NCBI RefSeq assembly: GCF_006716085.1
Contig: NZ_VFON01000001.1
Coordinates: 248,001 to 312,000, forward strand
From: Leucobacter komagatae
GTDB taxonomy: Bacteria > Actinomycetota > Actinomycetes > Actinomycetales > Microbacteriaceae
Direction of reading: 5' to 3'
Length of the DNA: 64,000 bases
This document shows, in pieces, positions 15,417-25,118 of this stretch (positions within the stretch are counted from its first letter, which is position 1; the number at the start of each line of letters is the position of its first letter). A program made the translations under genes and the position numbers. The notes beneath the pieces are model-generated. The model saw nothing but the letters and a program-made list of their open reading frames with translations, was not told the DNA's origin and searched no databases.

Positions 15417-17234
15417 GTGTTGTGGCGAACCCTGCGAGGCACGCGAGGGCGGAACCTGGTGGTGTTCGCCATCATTCTGCTCACTGCGCTCGCCTTCATG
15501 GTTCGCCTGATCGACCTGCAGATGATCTCGGCGGCGGCAATGAACGAGGAGTCGCACGAGAAGCGCGCCGTGCCCGTGACCGTCCCGAGCGTGCGCGGCG
15601 ACATCGTCGATCGCAACGGCAACGTGCTCGCGACGACCGACGAGCGCTACGACGTGCAGCTGTCGCCGAAGAACGCACGGCTCAACAAGGGCGTGTTCCA
15701 GCGGCCTGATCTCGAGCGTGGTGCAGGCACCGTTGACGTGACCGCCGACCAGGCGTACGCCGAGATCGGCTCAGTCACCGGGCAGAGCGGCGCCGACATC
15801 AAGAAGATCGTCGACGACGCGATCGAGGTGAACCCGAAGTCTGACTTCGCCTACGTGAAGCGCGGCGTCGACCTCACGCAGCTGCAGGAGCTCAAGAAGC
15901 TGCAGATCCCGTGGCTCACGTTCGAGAGCCAGCATCGCAGGGTCTACCCGAACGGCGCGGTTGGCGGCAATATCGTCGGGTTTGCGGGGCAAGACGAGGT
16001 CGCCCAGGCAGGCGTCGAGCTGTCGCAGGACGAGTGCCTTGCGGGCGAGGACGGCGCAGAGACGTACGAGCGGGGTGCCGACGGCATCCAGCTGCCGGGC
16101 AGCGTCGTCGAGACGAAGAAGGCGCAGAACGGCGGCACCGTGGAGCTCACGCTCGACCTCGACCTGCAGTGGGCGACCCAGCAGATCATCAACGAGCAGG
16201 TGCAGAACGTTGGCGCCGAGTACGGCTATCTCGTGGTGATGGACGTGAAGACGGGCGAACTTATCGCGGTTGCCGAGGACGGTTCGGTTGACCCGAACGA
16301 CGTTGGCGCCGTCGACGGTGACAGGCGCAACGCCCGGGCCTTCACCTCACCCTACGAGCCAGGCTCAACGTTCAAGGTCATCACCGCCGCCGCTCTCATC
16401 GACCAGGGCAAAGCGACGCCGCAGAGCACTGTCACCGCGCCAGACAACTGGCAGCCGCAATCGGGCGTCACCTTCAGCGACTGGTTCAACCACGGCCCGG
16501 CCGACTGGACCCTGACGGGTACGCTCGTCTACTCCTCAAACGTTGGCATCTCGATGCTCGGCAGCCAGCTCTCGCCCGAGACGCGTCACGACTACCTGAC
16601 GAAGTTCGGGGTCGGGCAGCCAACGAACGCCGGCATGCCCGTCGAAGACTGGGGGATGTTCGCGGACGTCGCGGACTGGGACGCGCAGACGAGCTACGTG
16701 ACGATGTTCGGGCAGGGCCTCTCCTCGACTATCGTGCAGACGGCCGGCGTGTTCCAGACGATCGCGAACGACGGCGTGCGCATCCCGCCCTCGATCGTGA
16801 AGAAGTGCGCGCCCGCTGAGGGGAAGGCGAGCGCCCCCGACCACGGCGACAAGGTCACGGTGATCTCGCCCGAGGCCGCGGCAGAGACCCGCAAGATGCT
16901 CGAGACGATCGGCACCGACGGGCTCATCAAAGACATGGCACGCATCCCCGGCTACCGCATCGGCGGAAAGACGGGCACCGCAGAGCAGGCAGACGGCCAG
17001 GGCGGCTACCGCACCGACTTCGTGTACAGCTTCGCCGGCATGTTCCCGATGGACGACCCGCAGTACGTCGTTGTTGCCACCGTCGGATTCCCGCACGGGG
17101 GCGACGGCACGGCCGCCGCGGTGACGGCCTTCCACGATGCTGCCGAGTCGACGATCCGCAAGTTCCACATCCCGCCGTCGAGCGGCACGTACGAGAAGCT
17201 GCCGATTGGCGACGAGCTGGGCTCGGCTGGGTAG
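15417..17234 (+). CDS. ftsI: Septal peptidoglycan transpeptidase FtsI (class B PBP)
   Basis: 605 residues from GTG 15417, with AAGGAG 8 nt upstream. N-terminal membrane anchor (about residues 14-32, VVFAIILLTALAFMVRLIDL), dimerisation/PBP domain with SVRGDIVDRNGN-like turn, and transpeptidase domain: active-site serine S317 in STFK, SSN near 372-374, KTGTAEQ near 518. Cross-links septal peptidoglycan together with FtsW, which is encoded downstream. Similar to actinobacterial PbpB. No PASTA repeats at the C-terminus. Neighbouring murE starts 11 bp after its stop. Confidence 0.95.
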   Translation: MLWRTLRGTRGRNLVVFAIILLTALAFMVRLIDLQMISAAAMNEESHEKRAVPVTVPSVRGDIVDRNGNVLATTDERYDVQLSPKNARLNKGVFQRPDLERGAGTVDVTADQAYAEIGSVTGQSGADIKKIVDDAIEVNPKSDFAYVKRGVDLTQLQELKKLQIPWLTFESQHRRVYPNGAVGGNIVGFAGQDEVAQAGVELSQDECLAGEDGAETYERGADGIQLPGSVVETKKAQNGGTVELTLDLDLQWATQQIINEQVQNVGAEYGYLVVMDVKTGELIAVAEDGSVDPNDVGAVDGDRRNARAFTSPYEPGSTFKVITAAALIDQGKATPQSTVTAPDNWQPQSGVTFSDWFNHGPADWTLTGTLVYSSNVGISMLGSQLSPETRHDYLTKFGVGQPTNAGMPVEDWGMFADVADWDAQTSYVTMFGQGLSSTIVQTAGVFQTIANDGVRIPPSIVKKCAPAEGKASAPDHGDKVTVISPEAAAETRKMLETIGTDGLIKDMARIPGYRIGGKTGTAEQADGQGGYRTDFVYSFAGMFPMDDPQYVVVATVGFPHGGDGTAAAVTAFHDAAESTIRKFHIPPSSGTYEKLPIGDELGSAG

Positions 17235-17245
17235 GATTGATCCAC

Positions 17246-18805
17246 GTGACCAGCACTACCGGTGATCTTACGATCCGACCCCAGCACCCGAAGAAGGTGA
17301 CGCTCGCGAAACTCGCTGAGCCCTTCTCGCTCGAACTCGCAGCCGATGACGCGGGGGTGACCGTCACGGGCGTGACGATCGACTCGCGCGACGTGCAGCT
17401 AGGCGACCTCTACGTCGGCATCCCCGGCGCGAAGCACCACGGCGCCGCGTTCGCGGCGGCGGCCGCGGCGAGCGGCGCTGCGGCGATGCTCACGGATGCG
17501 GCCGGCCGCGACCTCGCGCGCGCCGCTGGCGTCGCCGAGCTGCCGATCCTCGTCTCGGAGGGGCACCCGCGCGCGATCCTCGGCGAGCTGTCGGCGCTCG
17601 TCTACGGCACCGACACGCTTGCGGCGAAGACGTTCGGCGTCACCGGCACGAACGGGAAGACCAGCGTCGTGTACTGCATCGCGCAGATTCTTGAGGCCGC
17701 GGGCCTGCGACCGGGCCTGAGCTCGACGGCAGAGCGGCGCATCGGCGACGAGGTCATCGTCTCGAACCTCACGAGCCCCGAGTCTTCCGAGCTGCACGGC
17801 CTGCTCGCCAGGATGGTTGAGCGCGGAGTCGAGGGCGTCGCCATCGAGGTCTCTGCACAGGCCATCGGCAGGCACCGCATCGACGGCGTGCACTTCGACG
17901 TCGTCGCGTTTAACAACTTCTCGCAGGATCACCTCGAGGAGTACGGCGACATGGAGACATACTTCCAGGCGAAGCTCGCGCTGTTCGCGCCCGAGCACGC
18001 GCACCGCGGCGTCGTCGTTGTTGACGGCCCGTGGGGCCAGCGCGTCGCTCGCGAGTCGCAGATTCCCGTCGTGACCCTCGCGACCGAGTACGGTCAGAGC
18101 GCCGACTGGCACCTCGCCATCACCGCGCAGACGCTCGACGGGGTCTCGTTCGTGCTCCAGGGCCCCGAGGGCGCGCACTTCCGCGGACGTGTGCCAGTGT
18201 TCGGGCGCTTCATGGCCGAGAACGCCGCGCTCGCGCTCATCATGCTGCACGAGGCAGGGATCCCGCTCGCTCAGGTCGAGGCCGGGCTTGCGAACGGGCT
18301 GATCCCCGTACACATCCCGGGCAGGCTTGAGGAGATCACGGAGGGCGGAAACGGCCCGAGGTTCTACGTCGACTACGGCCACACGCCGGGCGCCTTCGAA
18401 GCGATGCTCGACGCGCTTGGCGAGGTCGCCGAGGGCAAGATCATCTTCATGTTCGGCGCCGATGGCGACCGCGACACGACGAAGCGCGAGGACATGGGCA
18501 GGATCGCGGCAGCGGGGTCAGACGTGCTCATTGTGTGCGATTACCACCCGCGCAGCGAGCCGCCGGAGCAGATCCGAGAGCAGCTCCTTTCCGGCGCCCG
18601 CTCCGCGAACCACGCGACCCTCTACGAGGAAGCGGATCCGCGCGCGGCGATCCGGCTCGCCATTTCCCTCGCGGAACCGGGCGACGTTATTCTGTATGCC
18701 GGTCCCGGACACGAGGATTACCAGGAAGTTGCCGGTGCGTTTATCCCGTACTCGGCGCGTGATGAAGTACGCGGTGCGCTCCGCGAGGCAGGATTGCTTG
18801 CGTGA
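17246..18805 (+). CDS. murE: UDP-MurNAc-tripeptide synthetase MurE, altered DNPR motif
   Basis: 519 residues from GTG 17246, preferred over TTG 17237 because AGGA then sits at usable distance. Adds the third stem residue to UDP-MurNAc-L-Ala-D-Glu. ATP loop GVTGTNGKTS near residue 128 and the HIPGRLEEI region are normal. The motif that reads DNPR in enzymes using meso-diaminopimelate reads Y433-H434-P435-R436 (context CDYHPRSEPPEQI). The usual SSHAL segment is SAQAI. These changes fit another third amino acid, as in B-type walls of Microbacteriaceae with diaminobutyrate, ornithine, lysine or homoserine; which one is not readable. The murF start overlaps its stop. Confidence 0.93.
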   Translation: MTSTTGDLTIRPQHPKKVTLAKLAEPFSLELAADDAGVTVTGVTIDSRDVQLGDLYVGIPGAKHHGAAFAAAAAASGAAAMLTDAAGRDLARAAGVAELPILVSEGHPRAILGELSALVYGTDTLAAKTFGVTGTNGKTSVVYCIAQILEAAGLRPGLSSTAERRIGDEVIVSNLTSPESSELHGLLARMVERGVEGVAIEVSAQAIGRHRIDGVHFDVVAFNNFSQDHLEEYGDMETYFQAKLALFAPEHAHRGVVVVDGPWGQRVARESQIPVVTLATEYGQSADWHLAITAQTLDGVSFVLQGPEGAHFRGRVPVFGRFMAENAALALIMLHEAGIPLAQVEAGLANGLIPVHIPGRLEEITEGGNGPRFYVDYGHTPGAFEAMLDALGEVAEGKIIFMFGADGDRDTTKREDMGRIAAAGSDVLIVCDYHPRSEPPEQIREQLLSGARSANHATLYEEADPRAAIRLAISLAEPGDVILYAGPGHEDYQEVAGAFIPYSARDEVRGALREAGLLA

Positions 18806-20238
18806 TTGAACTGAGTTTCTCCGAGGTCGCGAACGCAACGGGCGGCACGCTCGTGCTCGCGGCGGGGGATACGCCTGACACCTTGGTATCTGGCGAATCC
18901 CAGACCGATTCCCGTGAGGTCGAGCCCGGCCAGATCTTCTTCGCGCGGCGCGGTGACGACACTGACGGACACCTGTTCGCGGGCAAGGCGGCTCGGGCTG
19001 GCGCAAAGCTGCTCGTCGTCGAACGCGAGCTCGGGGCCGCGGAGCTCGGAACCGACCAGGGGGCGCCCGAGGTATCTCAGCTCGTTGTCGCCGACGCGAC
19101 CGACGCGCTTGGCGCGCTCGCAACCGAGGTCGTCACGAGGTTGCGCGCGAGCGACACGCTCACCATTGTCGGGATCACGGGCTCGAACGGCAAGACCACG
19201 ACGAAGAACCTCGTCCAGGCGATGGCGGAGAGCCTCGGGCCGACGGTCGCGAGCGAGAAGTCGTTCAACAACGAGGTCGGCGGGCCGATGACGATGCTCC
19301 GCACGACGCCTGAGACTGAGACGCTCGTCGCCGAGATGGGCGCGAGCGCTGAGGGCGAGATTGCGCGACTCACCGCGATGGCGAAGCCGCACATCGGCGT
19401 TGTGCTCACGGTCGGGCTCGCCCACGCGGGCGAGTTCGGCGGCATCGAGGCGACGTTCCGCGCGAAGAGCGAAATGGTGAAGAGCCTCGACGCCTCGGGC
19501 GTCGCGGTGCTGAACCGCGACGATCCGCGCGTCGCGAAGATGGCGGACCTCACTGATGCGCGCGTGCTGTGGTTCGGCCAGCACCCCGAGGCAGACGTCC
19601 GCGCGACCGACATCGAGCCCTCGGCGAGCGGCACGACCTTCACGCTGCACGCAGCTGGCGAGTCGCGCCCGGTCTCGTTCCGCGTGCTCGGTGAGCACCA
19701 CGTCATGAACGCGCTTGCTGCCGCGGCCGTCGGGCAGGCGCTCGGGCTGTCGCTCGACGCAATCGTTTCCGTGCTTGAGGCAGCGACGCTCGCGGCGCCG
19801 GGGCGCATGCAGGTGCTCGGCGGTCGCGACGGCATCACGATCATCAATGATGCCTACAACGCGAGCCCCGACTCGATGAGCGCCGCGCTCCGCACGCTCG
19901 CGCAGATCACGAAGCCGGGCGGGCGCTCGGTCGCGGTGCTCGGCCCGATGACCGAGCTCGGCAGCTACACGATCGAAGAGCATATGCGGATCGGGCTGCA
20001 GGCTGTGCGCCTGCGCATCCGCCAGCTCGTGGTCGTCGGAAAGGACGCCCGAGACCTGCACATCAGCGCCATCAACGAGGGGTCGTGGGACGGCGAGAGC
20101 GTGTTCTTCGAGACCCAAGACGAGGCATTCGACTACCTACGTGAGATGCTGAGCACCGACGACACGGTGCTCGTGAAATCTTCGAACGCCGCGGGCCTCC
20201 AGGCCCTCGGAGACCGCCTGGGGGAGGCATACGCATGA
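18802..20238 (+). CDS. murF: UDP-MurNAc-tripeptide--D-Ala-D-Ala ligase
   Basis: 478 residues, start GTG 18802 inside a GTGA overlap with murE. Adds D-Ala-D-Ala to complete the UDP-MurNAc pentapeptide. Motifs: DSREVEPGQIFFA near the N-terminus, ATP loop ITGSNGKTTTKNL near 125, KSFNNEVGGPMTML, EMGASAEGEI, and INDAYNASPDSM in the C-terminal domain. Length and motifs are typical. Stop overlaps mraY by ATGA. Confidence 0.96.
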   Translation: MIELSFSEVANATGGTLVLAAGDTPDTLVSGESQTDSREVEPGQIFFARRGDDTDGHLFAGKAARAGAKLLVVERELGAAELGTDQGAPEVSQLVVADATDALGALATEVVTRLRASDTLTIVGITGSNGKTTTKNLVQAMAESLGPTVASEKSFNNEVGGPMTMLRTTPETETLVAEMGASAEGEIARLTAMAKPHIGVVLTVGLAHAGEFGGIEATFRAKSEMVKSLDASGVAVLNRDDPRVAKMADLTDARVLWFGQHPEADVRATDIEPSASGTTFTLHAAGESRPVSFRVLGEHHVMNALAAAAVGQALGLSLDAIVSVLEAATLAAPGRMQVLGGRDGITIINDAYNASPDSMSAALRTLAQITKPGGRSVAVLGPMTELGSYTIEEHMRIGLQAVRLRIRQLVVVGKDARDLHISAINEGSWDGESVFFETQDEAFDYLREMLSTDDTVLVKSSNAAGLQALGDRLGEAYA

Positions 20239-21320
20239 TTGCCATGCTCATCGCGGCGGGGTTCTCGCTGATGTATTCACTGCTCTTGACGCCGCTGTTC
20301 GTTCGCGGCTTCAACAAGCTCCGCTGGGGCCAGCCGATTCGCGTCGACGGGCCGAAGGAGCACGAGACGAAGCGGGGTACGCCCACGATGGGTGGCCTGA
20401 TCTTCATCTCTGGCTCGGTGCTCGCCTACTTCGTCGGCAAGCTCGTCATGGGCGAGACGCCCACGCCCTCCGCGCTCCTCGTGATCCTTATGGCCGTCGG
20501 CGCCGGCACGGTCGGCTTCATCGACGATCTCATGAAGACGCGCATGCAGAACTCCGCGGGCCTGGGCGGGTGGGCGAAGATCTTCGGTCAGGTCGTCATC
20601 GCGGTCTCGTTCGCGCTGCTCGGCCTGCAGTTCGCGAACGACCACGGCCTCACGCCGGTGTCGACGCACATCTCGATCTTCCGCGACCTGCCGTTTGACT
20701 TCATGAGCCTCGGCGTCATCGCTGGGACGATCCTCGTGATCCTGTGGGTCATGGTGATTGTGACAGCGACGACGAACGCCGTGAACGTGACCGACGGGCT
20801 CGACGGCCTCGCCGCTGGCGCCTCGATCTTCGCGTTCTCCGCCTACGTGCTCATCGGCTTCTGGCAGTCGGCGCAGAACTGCGCGGCGACCGCGGGCGAG
20901 GCCGGCTGCTATGAGGTGCGCGACCCGATGGACCTCGCGGTGATCGCCGCAGCTTTCCTCGGCGGCGTCGCCGGCTTCCTGTGGTGGAACACGAACCCCG
21001 CACAGATCTTCATGGGTGACACGGGCTCGATGGGGATCGGCGGAGCCATCGCGGCCCTCGCGATCCTCACCCGCACCGAGGTGTTGCTCATTCTCATCGG
21101 CGGCCTCTTCATCATCGAGACCGGCTCCGTGATCCTCCAGCGCCTGTACTTCAAGGTGACGAAGGGCAAGCGAATCTTCCTCATGAGCCCGATTCACCAC
21201 CACTTCGAGCTCAAGGGCTGGGCCGAGGTGACGATCGTCGTGCGGTTCTGGATGATCGCCGGTATCTTCGCCATCGTCGGCATCGGTGGCTTCTACGCAG
21301 AATGGGTGCTGAACCAATGA
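20235..21320 (+). CDS. mraY: Phospho-MurNAc-pentapeptide translocase
   Basis: 361 residues, polytopic (about ten membrane segments). Transfers phospho-MurNAc-pentapeptide from UDP to undecaprenyl phosphate, making lipid I. Conserved loops: KRGTPTMGG, GFIDDLMK (first Asp pair), NAVNVTDGLDGLAAG near 180-194, FMGDTGSM near 258 and the MSPIHHHFE loop. Complete in all catalytic segments. Overlaps murF and murD by ATGA at both ends. Confidence 0.97.
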   Translation: MIAMLIAAGFSLMYSLLLTPLFVRGFNKLRWGQPIRVDGPKEHETKRGTPTMGGLIFISGSVLAYFVGKLVMGETPTPSALLVILMAVGAGTVGFIDDLMKTRMQNSAGLGGWAKIFGQVVIAVSFALLGLQFANDHGLTPVSTHISIFRDLPFDFMSLGVIAGTILVILWVMVIVTATTNAVNVTDGLDGLAAGASIFAFSAYVLIGFWQSAQNCAATAGEAGCYEVRDPMDLAVIAAAFLGGVAGFLWWNTNPAQIFMGDTGSMGIGGAIAALAILTRTEVLLILIGGLFIIETGSVILQRLYFKVTKGKRIFLMSPIHHHFELKGWAEVTIVVRFWMIAGIFAIVGIGGFYAEWVLNQ

Positions 21321-22813
21321 CCTCCGAGCCGCAGACTCAGGTGCAGGATCGCCTTGACGCGCTGACCAGCTGGCACCACGACTGGTCGGGCCTGCGCGTC
21401 GCTGTGCTCGGCCTCGGCGCGACAGGGTTCTCCGTCGCAGACACGCTCGTCGAGCTCGGCTCCCGCGTGCGCGTGATCTACGGCAAGCCTGACGCAGACC
21501 GCGAGCGCCTGCTCGACGTGATCGGCTCGGAGCGCGCGCTTGCCGAGACTGACGAGGCGCAGCTCGCGGAGCTCGGGGCATTCGACCCCGAGCTCATCGT
21601 GATCTCGCCCGGCTACCCCTCGCACCATCCCGTGGTGACCTGGGCGACCGAGCACGATGTGGCCGTCTGGGGTGACATCGAGCTCGGTTGGCGCCTGCGC
21701 GACAAGACCGCCCGCGTCGCCGACTGGATCTGCATCACCGGCACGAACGGGAAGACGACGACGACGCAGCTCACCGCGCACATGCTCGTCGCAGGCGGCC
21801 TGCGGGCCGCGCCCGTCGGCAACATCGGTACGCCGCTGCTCGACGCGCTCCGCGACCCCGTCGGTTACGACGTGCTCGTGCTCGAACTCTCGAGTTTCCA
21901 GCTCGAGCGGGTGCACTCGATGTCGCCCTACGCGAGCGCCTGCCTGAACCTTGCGGACGACCACCTCGACTGGCACGGCGGGGCCGAGGCCTACCGCAAT
22001 GCCAAGGCGAAGGTCTACGAAAACACTCAGGTCGCCTGCGTGTACAACCGCGGCGACCTCGAAACCGAGCGCATGGTCGAGGAGGCAGACGTCATTGAGG
22101 GCGCCCGCGCGATCAGCTTCGGGCTCGACTCGCCGCCTCCGAGCGGCTTCGGGGTCGTCGAGGGCATCCTCGTCGACCGCGGCTTCCACACCGGCCGCCG
22201 CGACGAGGCCTACGAGCTCGTCACGGTTGACGAGCTCAAGGATCGCGGCATTGGCCAGCCCCACATGGGCCTGAACATCCTCGCCGCGGCAGCGCTCGCG
22301 CGCTCGCGCGGCGTCGAGCCGGCCGAGATCGCGAGCGCCGTGCTGAGCTTCACCCCCGACGCGCACCGCGCCCAGCAGCTCGGCGAGCACGCCGGGGTGC
22401 GCTGGGTCGACGACTCGAAGGCAACGAACGTGCACGCGGCTGACGCGTCGCTGAAGGCGCTGTCTGGCGTCGTGTGGGTCGTCGGCGGGTTGCTCAAGGG
22501 AGTCGACATCACGCCGCTCGTCACCGAGCACGCGTCGCGGCTGCGCGCCGCGGTCGTCATCGGCGCTGATCGCGCAGAGGTGCTCCGCATCCTCGCCGAG
22601 CAGGCCCCGGGCGTTCCGGTCGCCGAGGTCACTGCCGAGCGCGGGCTCGACGTCATGCGGGAGGCCGTTCGCGCTGCCGCTGGGCTCGCGCAAGCGGGCG
22701 ACACCGTGCTGCTCTCGCCGGCCTCGGCGTCGATGGACCAGTTCGCCGACTACGCAGATCGCGGGAGGGCGTTCCAGGACGCGCTGCGGGAGCTTGCGGC
22801 GGATTCGGAGTAG
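21317..22813 (+). CDS. murD: UDP-MurNAc-L-alanine--D-glutamate ligase
   Basis: 498 residues from ATG 21317 in the ATGA overlap with mraY (an in-frame ATG at 21302 lies inside mraY and is not needed). Adds D-Glu to UDP-MurNAc-L-Ala. Rossmann start LRVAVLGLGATGFSVADTL, ATP loop ITGTNGKTTTTQL near 140, LELSSFQLE, NLADDHLDWHG, and WVDDSKATNVHAA in the last domain. Typical order and length. Confidence 0.96.
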   Translation: MTSEPQTQVQDRLDALTSWHHDWSGLRVAVLGLGATGFSVADTLVELGSRVRVIYGKPDADRERLLDVIGSERALAETDEAQLAELGAFDPELIVISPGYPSHHPVVTWATEHDVAVWGDIELGWRLRDKTARVADWICITGTNGKTTTTQLTAHMLVAGGLRAAPVGNIGTPLLDALRDPVGYDVLVLELSSFQLERVHSMSPYASACLNLADDHLDWHGGAEAYRNAKAKVYENTQVACVYNRGDLETERMVEEADVIEGARAISFGLDSPPPSGFGVVEGILVDRGFHTGRRDEAYELVTVDELKDRGIGQPHMGLNILAAAALARSRGVEPAEIASAVLSFTPDAHRAQQLGEHAGVRWVDDSKATNVHAADASLKALSGVVWVVGGLLKGVDITPLVTEHASRLRAAVVIGADRAEVLRILAEQAPGVPVAEVTAERGLDVMREAVRAAAGLAQAGDTVLLSPASASMDQFADYADRGRAFQDALRELAADSE

Positions 22814-22816
22814 CTG

Positions 22817-24037
22817 ATGGCTGCGCGGGGCGGGGGAGCAGGCAGCGGAAAATCCGTGCCGCCCGTCGCCGGTACCCGGATCTCGCTCGGCGCCGGCGCG
22901 AAGACGGGCAACAACCGCACGGTTGCGCTGCTCTGGGGCATCACGCTGTTTCTCACCGGCATCGGGCTCATCATGGTGCTCTCGGCGTCGTCCGTGACCT
23001 CGTACACCCAAGACCAGGGCTCGCTCGGGGGCTTCACGCGGCAGCTCGTTTTCGCCGCCCTTGGCCTGCCGCTCATGGTGTTCGCCGCGACCCGCAAGCT
23101 CGACTTCTGGAAGCGCTGGGCCTGGTGGTTCTTCGGCGCGGGCCTGCTGCTGCAGGCGCTCGTCTTCACGCCTCTCGGTTTCGCCGTCGGCGGCAACCGC
23201 AACTGGCTGCTCATAGGCAACATCCAGGCGCAGCCCTCTGAAGCGCTGAAGCTCGCGCTCGTGGTCTGGATCGGGGCGGTGCTCCTGAAGAAGGAGAAGT
23301 ACCTCGGGCAGGTGTCGCACGAGCTCGTGCCGGTCATCTTCCCCGGCGCGCTGCTCGCCCTCGGCCTCGTGCTCGGAGGCCGCGATCTCGGCACCGTGCT
23401 CATCATGGCGGCGCTCGTGATCGGCGCAATGTACTTTGGCGGAGTGAGCTTCAAGTCGCTCGGCATCATCATCGCGGGCGGCGTCATCGCGACGATCTTC
23501 TTCGTCGTGACGAGCGAGAACCGAATGAAGCGACTGTTCGAGCATTCCGGAGGCGAGTCTGACTACTCCGGCATCGGGTGGCAGCCGCAGCACGGTATGT
23601 GGGCGCTCGCGAACGGCGGGCTGTTCGGTGTCGGCCTGGGCGGGTCGAAGGCGAAGTGGAACTGGCTGCCAGCGGCCGACAACGACTACATCTTCGCGAT
23701 CATCGGTGAAGAGCTCGGGTTCGTGGGCGCGATGCTCGTGATCGCGCTGTTCATCGTGCTCGCCGTGCTCATGCTGCGGGTGATCTCGCAGGCGCGCGAC
23801 CGGTTCGGGCGCGCCGTCGTCGGCGGAGCGCTCGTGTGGATTGTCGGGCAGGCGTTCGTGAACATCGGTGTCGTGATTCGCATCTTCCCCGTGCTCGGCG
23901 TGCCCCTGCCGCTCATCAGCTCCGGCGGTACCGCGCTCGTGTCGTGTCTCGTCACGATGGGGGTCGTCATCTCGGTCGCGCGCGACGCGAAAGCCTACCG
24001 CGAGGAACTTGCGGAGGGCGTATCCGTGGCACGATAG
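22817..24037 (+). CDS. ftsW: Lipid II polymerase/septal SEDS protein FtsW
   Basis: 406 residues, about ten membrane helices. SEDS-family segments: LIMVLSASSV, GGNRNWLLIGNIQAQPSEALK, LGGRDLGTVLIM, and GVGLGGSKAKWNWLPAADND followed by YIFAIIGEELGF, then PLPLISSGGTALV. Polymerises lipid II at the septum with FtsI. Starts 3 bp after the murD stop, ends 4 bp before murG. The N-terminal 35 residues are a polar cytoplasmic extension, common in actinobacteria. Confidence 0.96.
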   Translation: MAARGGGAGSGKSVPPVAGTRISLGAGAKTGNNRTVALLWGITLFLTGIGLIMVLSASSVTSYTQDQGSLGGFTRQLVFAALGLPLMVFAATRKLDFWKRWAWWFFGAGLLLQALVFTPLGFAVGGNRNWLLIGNIQAQPSEALKLALVVWIGAVLLKKEKYLGQVSHELVPVIFPGALLALGLVLGGRDLGTVLIMAALVIGAMYFGGVSFKSLGIIIAGGVIATIFFVVTSENRMKRLFEHSGGESDYSGIGWQPQHGMWALANGGLFGVGLGGSKAKWNWLPAADNDYIFAIIGEELGFVGAMLVIALFIVLAVLMLRVISQARDRFGRAVVGGALVWIVGQAFVNIGVVIRIFPVLGVPLPLISSGGTALVSCLVTMGVVISVARDAKAYREELAEGVSVAR

Positions 24038-24041
24038 GTGC

Positions 24042-25118
24042 ATGACGACGTATCTCCTCGCCGGCGGCGGCACCGCCGGCCATGTGAACCCCCTGCTCGC
24101 TCTCGCCGATCGGATTCGGGCTCGGGAAGCGGACGCTGAGATCGTTGTCCTCGGCACGCAGGAGGGGCTCGAGGCTCGCCTCGTGCCCGAGCGCGGCTAC
24201 GAGCTCTCGACGATTGCGAGGCTCCCGTTCCCGCGCCGCCCGAACGGGTATGCGCTGACATTCCCCGCGAAGTACTTCGGGGCGATCCGCGAGGTTCGCG
24301 AGCTCATTCGCGCGCGCGGCGTCGACGTCGTCGTCGGGTTCGGTGGCTACGCCTCCGCGCCCGCGTACCGGGCGGCGGCGAAGGAAGGTATCCCGTCGGT
24401 GATCCACGAGGCGAACGCGAAGCCGGGAATGGCGAACAAGCTCGGCGCGAAGTCCACCGAGTTTGTCGGCGTGACGTTTGCGGGAACCCCGATCCGGCAC
24501 GCCCGGGTGACAGGCATGCCGTTGCGCCCCGAGATCGAGGAGCTTGACCTCGGAGCGCTGCGCGGCGAGGCCCGCGCGCACTTCGGCTTTGACCCTGAGC
24601 GGCCGACGCTGCTCGTGACGGGCGGCTCCCTCGGCGCGCGAGCGATCAACCGGGGTATCTCCGGGTCGGCGCGAGCAATCGTCGACGCTGGGGTGCAGGT
24701 GCTGCACGTCTGGGGTGGGCTGACTGAGCTTGAGGATCCAGGCGTGCCCGGGTACCAGGTCATCGAGTACTGCGATCGCATGGACCTCGCGTTCGCCGCG
24801 TGCGACCTCGCGATCTCCCGCGCGGGCTCCACGACGGTGAGCGAGCTCTCTGGCCTCGGCGTTCCCGCGGTGTTCGTGCCGCTCAGCCATGGCAACGGCG
24901 AACAGCGCGCGAACGCGGCGGGTGTCGTTGGCGCAGGCGGCGCTCTCATGGTCGACGACGCCGAGCTCACGCCCGCGTGGGTCACGGGCACGCTTCTACC
25001 GCTCCTCGCCGATCGCGACAGGCTCGCCGACATGTCGGCACGCGCGAAGGGCGCAGGCGCGCTCGACGGCACCGCGAAGCTGTACGACCTCGTGCGCGAA
25101 GCCCTTGCGTCCCGGTAG
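24042..25118 (+). CDS. murG: UDP-GlcNAc--lipid I GlcNAc transferase
   Basis: 358 residues from ATG 24042. Makes lipid II at the inner membrane face. GT-B fold motifs: AGGGTAGHVNPLLALAD at the N-terminus, VVVGFGGYASAPAY, TGGSLGARAIN, and SRAGSTTVSELSGLG with VPLSHGNGEQRANA in the donor site. All expected segments are present. The next gene overlaps its last 14 bases and is a transporter rather than murC, which is unusual. Confidence 0.96.
   Translation: MTTYLLAGGGTAGHVNPLLALADRIRAREADAEIVVLGTQEGLEARLVPERGYELSTIARLPFPRRPNGYALTFPAKYFGAIREVRELIRARGVDVVVGFGGYASAPAYRAAAKEGIPSVIHEANAKPGMANKLGAKSTEFVGVTFAGTPIRHARVTGMPLRPEIEELDLGALRGEARAHFGFDPERPTLLVTGGSLGARAINRGISGSARAIVDAGVQVLHVWGGLTELEDPGVPGYQVIEYCDRMDLAFAACDLAISRAGSTTVSELSGLGVPAVFVPLSHGNGEQRANAAGVVGAGGALMVDDAELTPAWVTGTLLPLLADRDRLADMSARAKGAGALDGTAKLYDLVREALASR

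Noticed and set aside
18718..20118. 466-codon minus-strand frame opposite murF
   Set aside because: Low-complexity translation with no recognisable motif; mirror of the murF third-position bias.
21293..24157. 954-codon open frame on the minus strand opposite murD and ftsW
   Set aside because: Composition is Arg/Asp/His/Glu-rich with no domain, as expected from the complement of GC-rich genes; murD and ftsW on the plus strand carry all family motifs.
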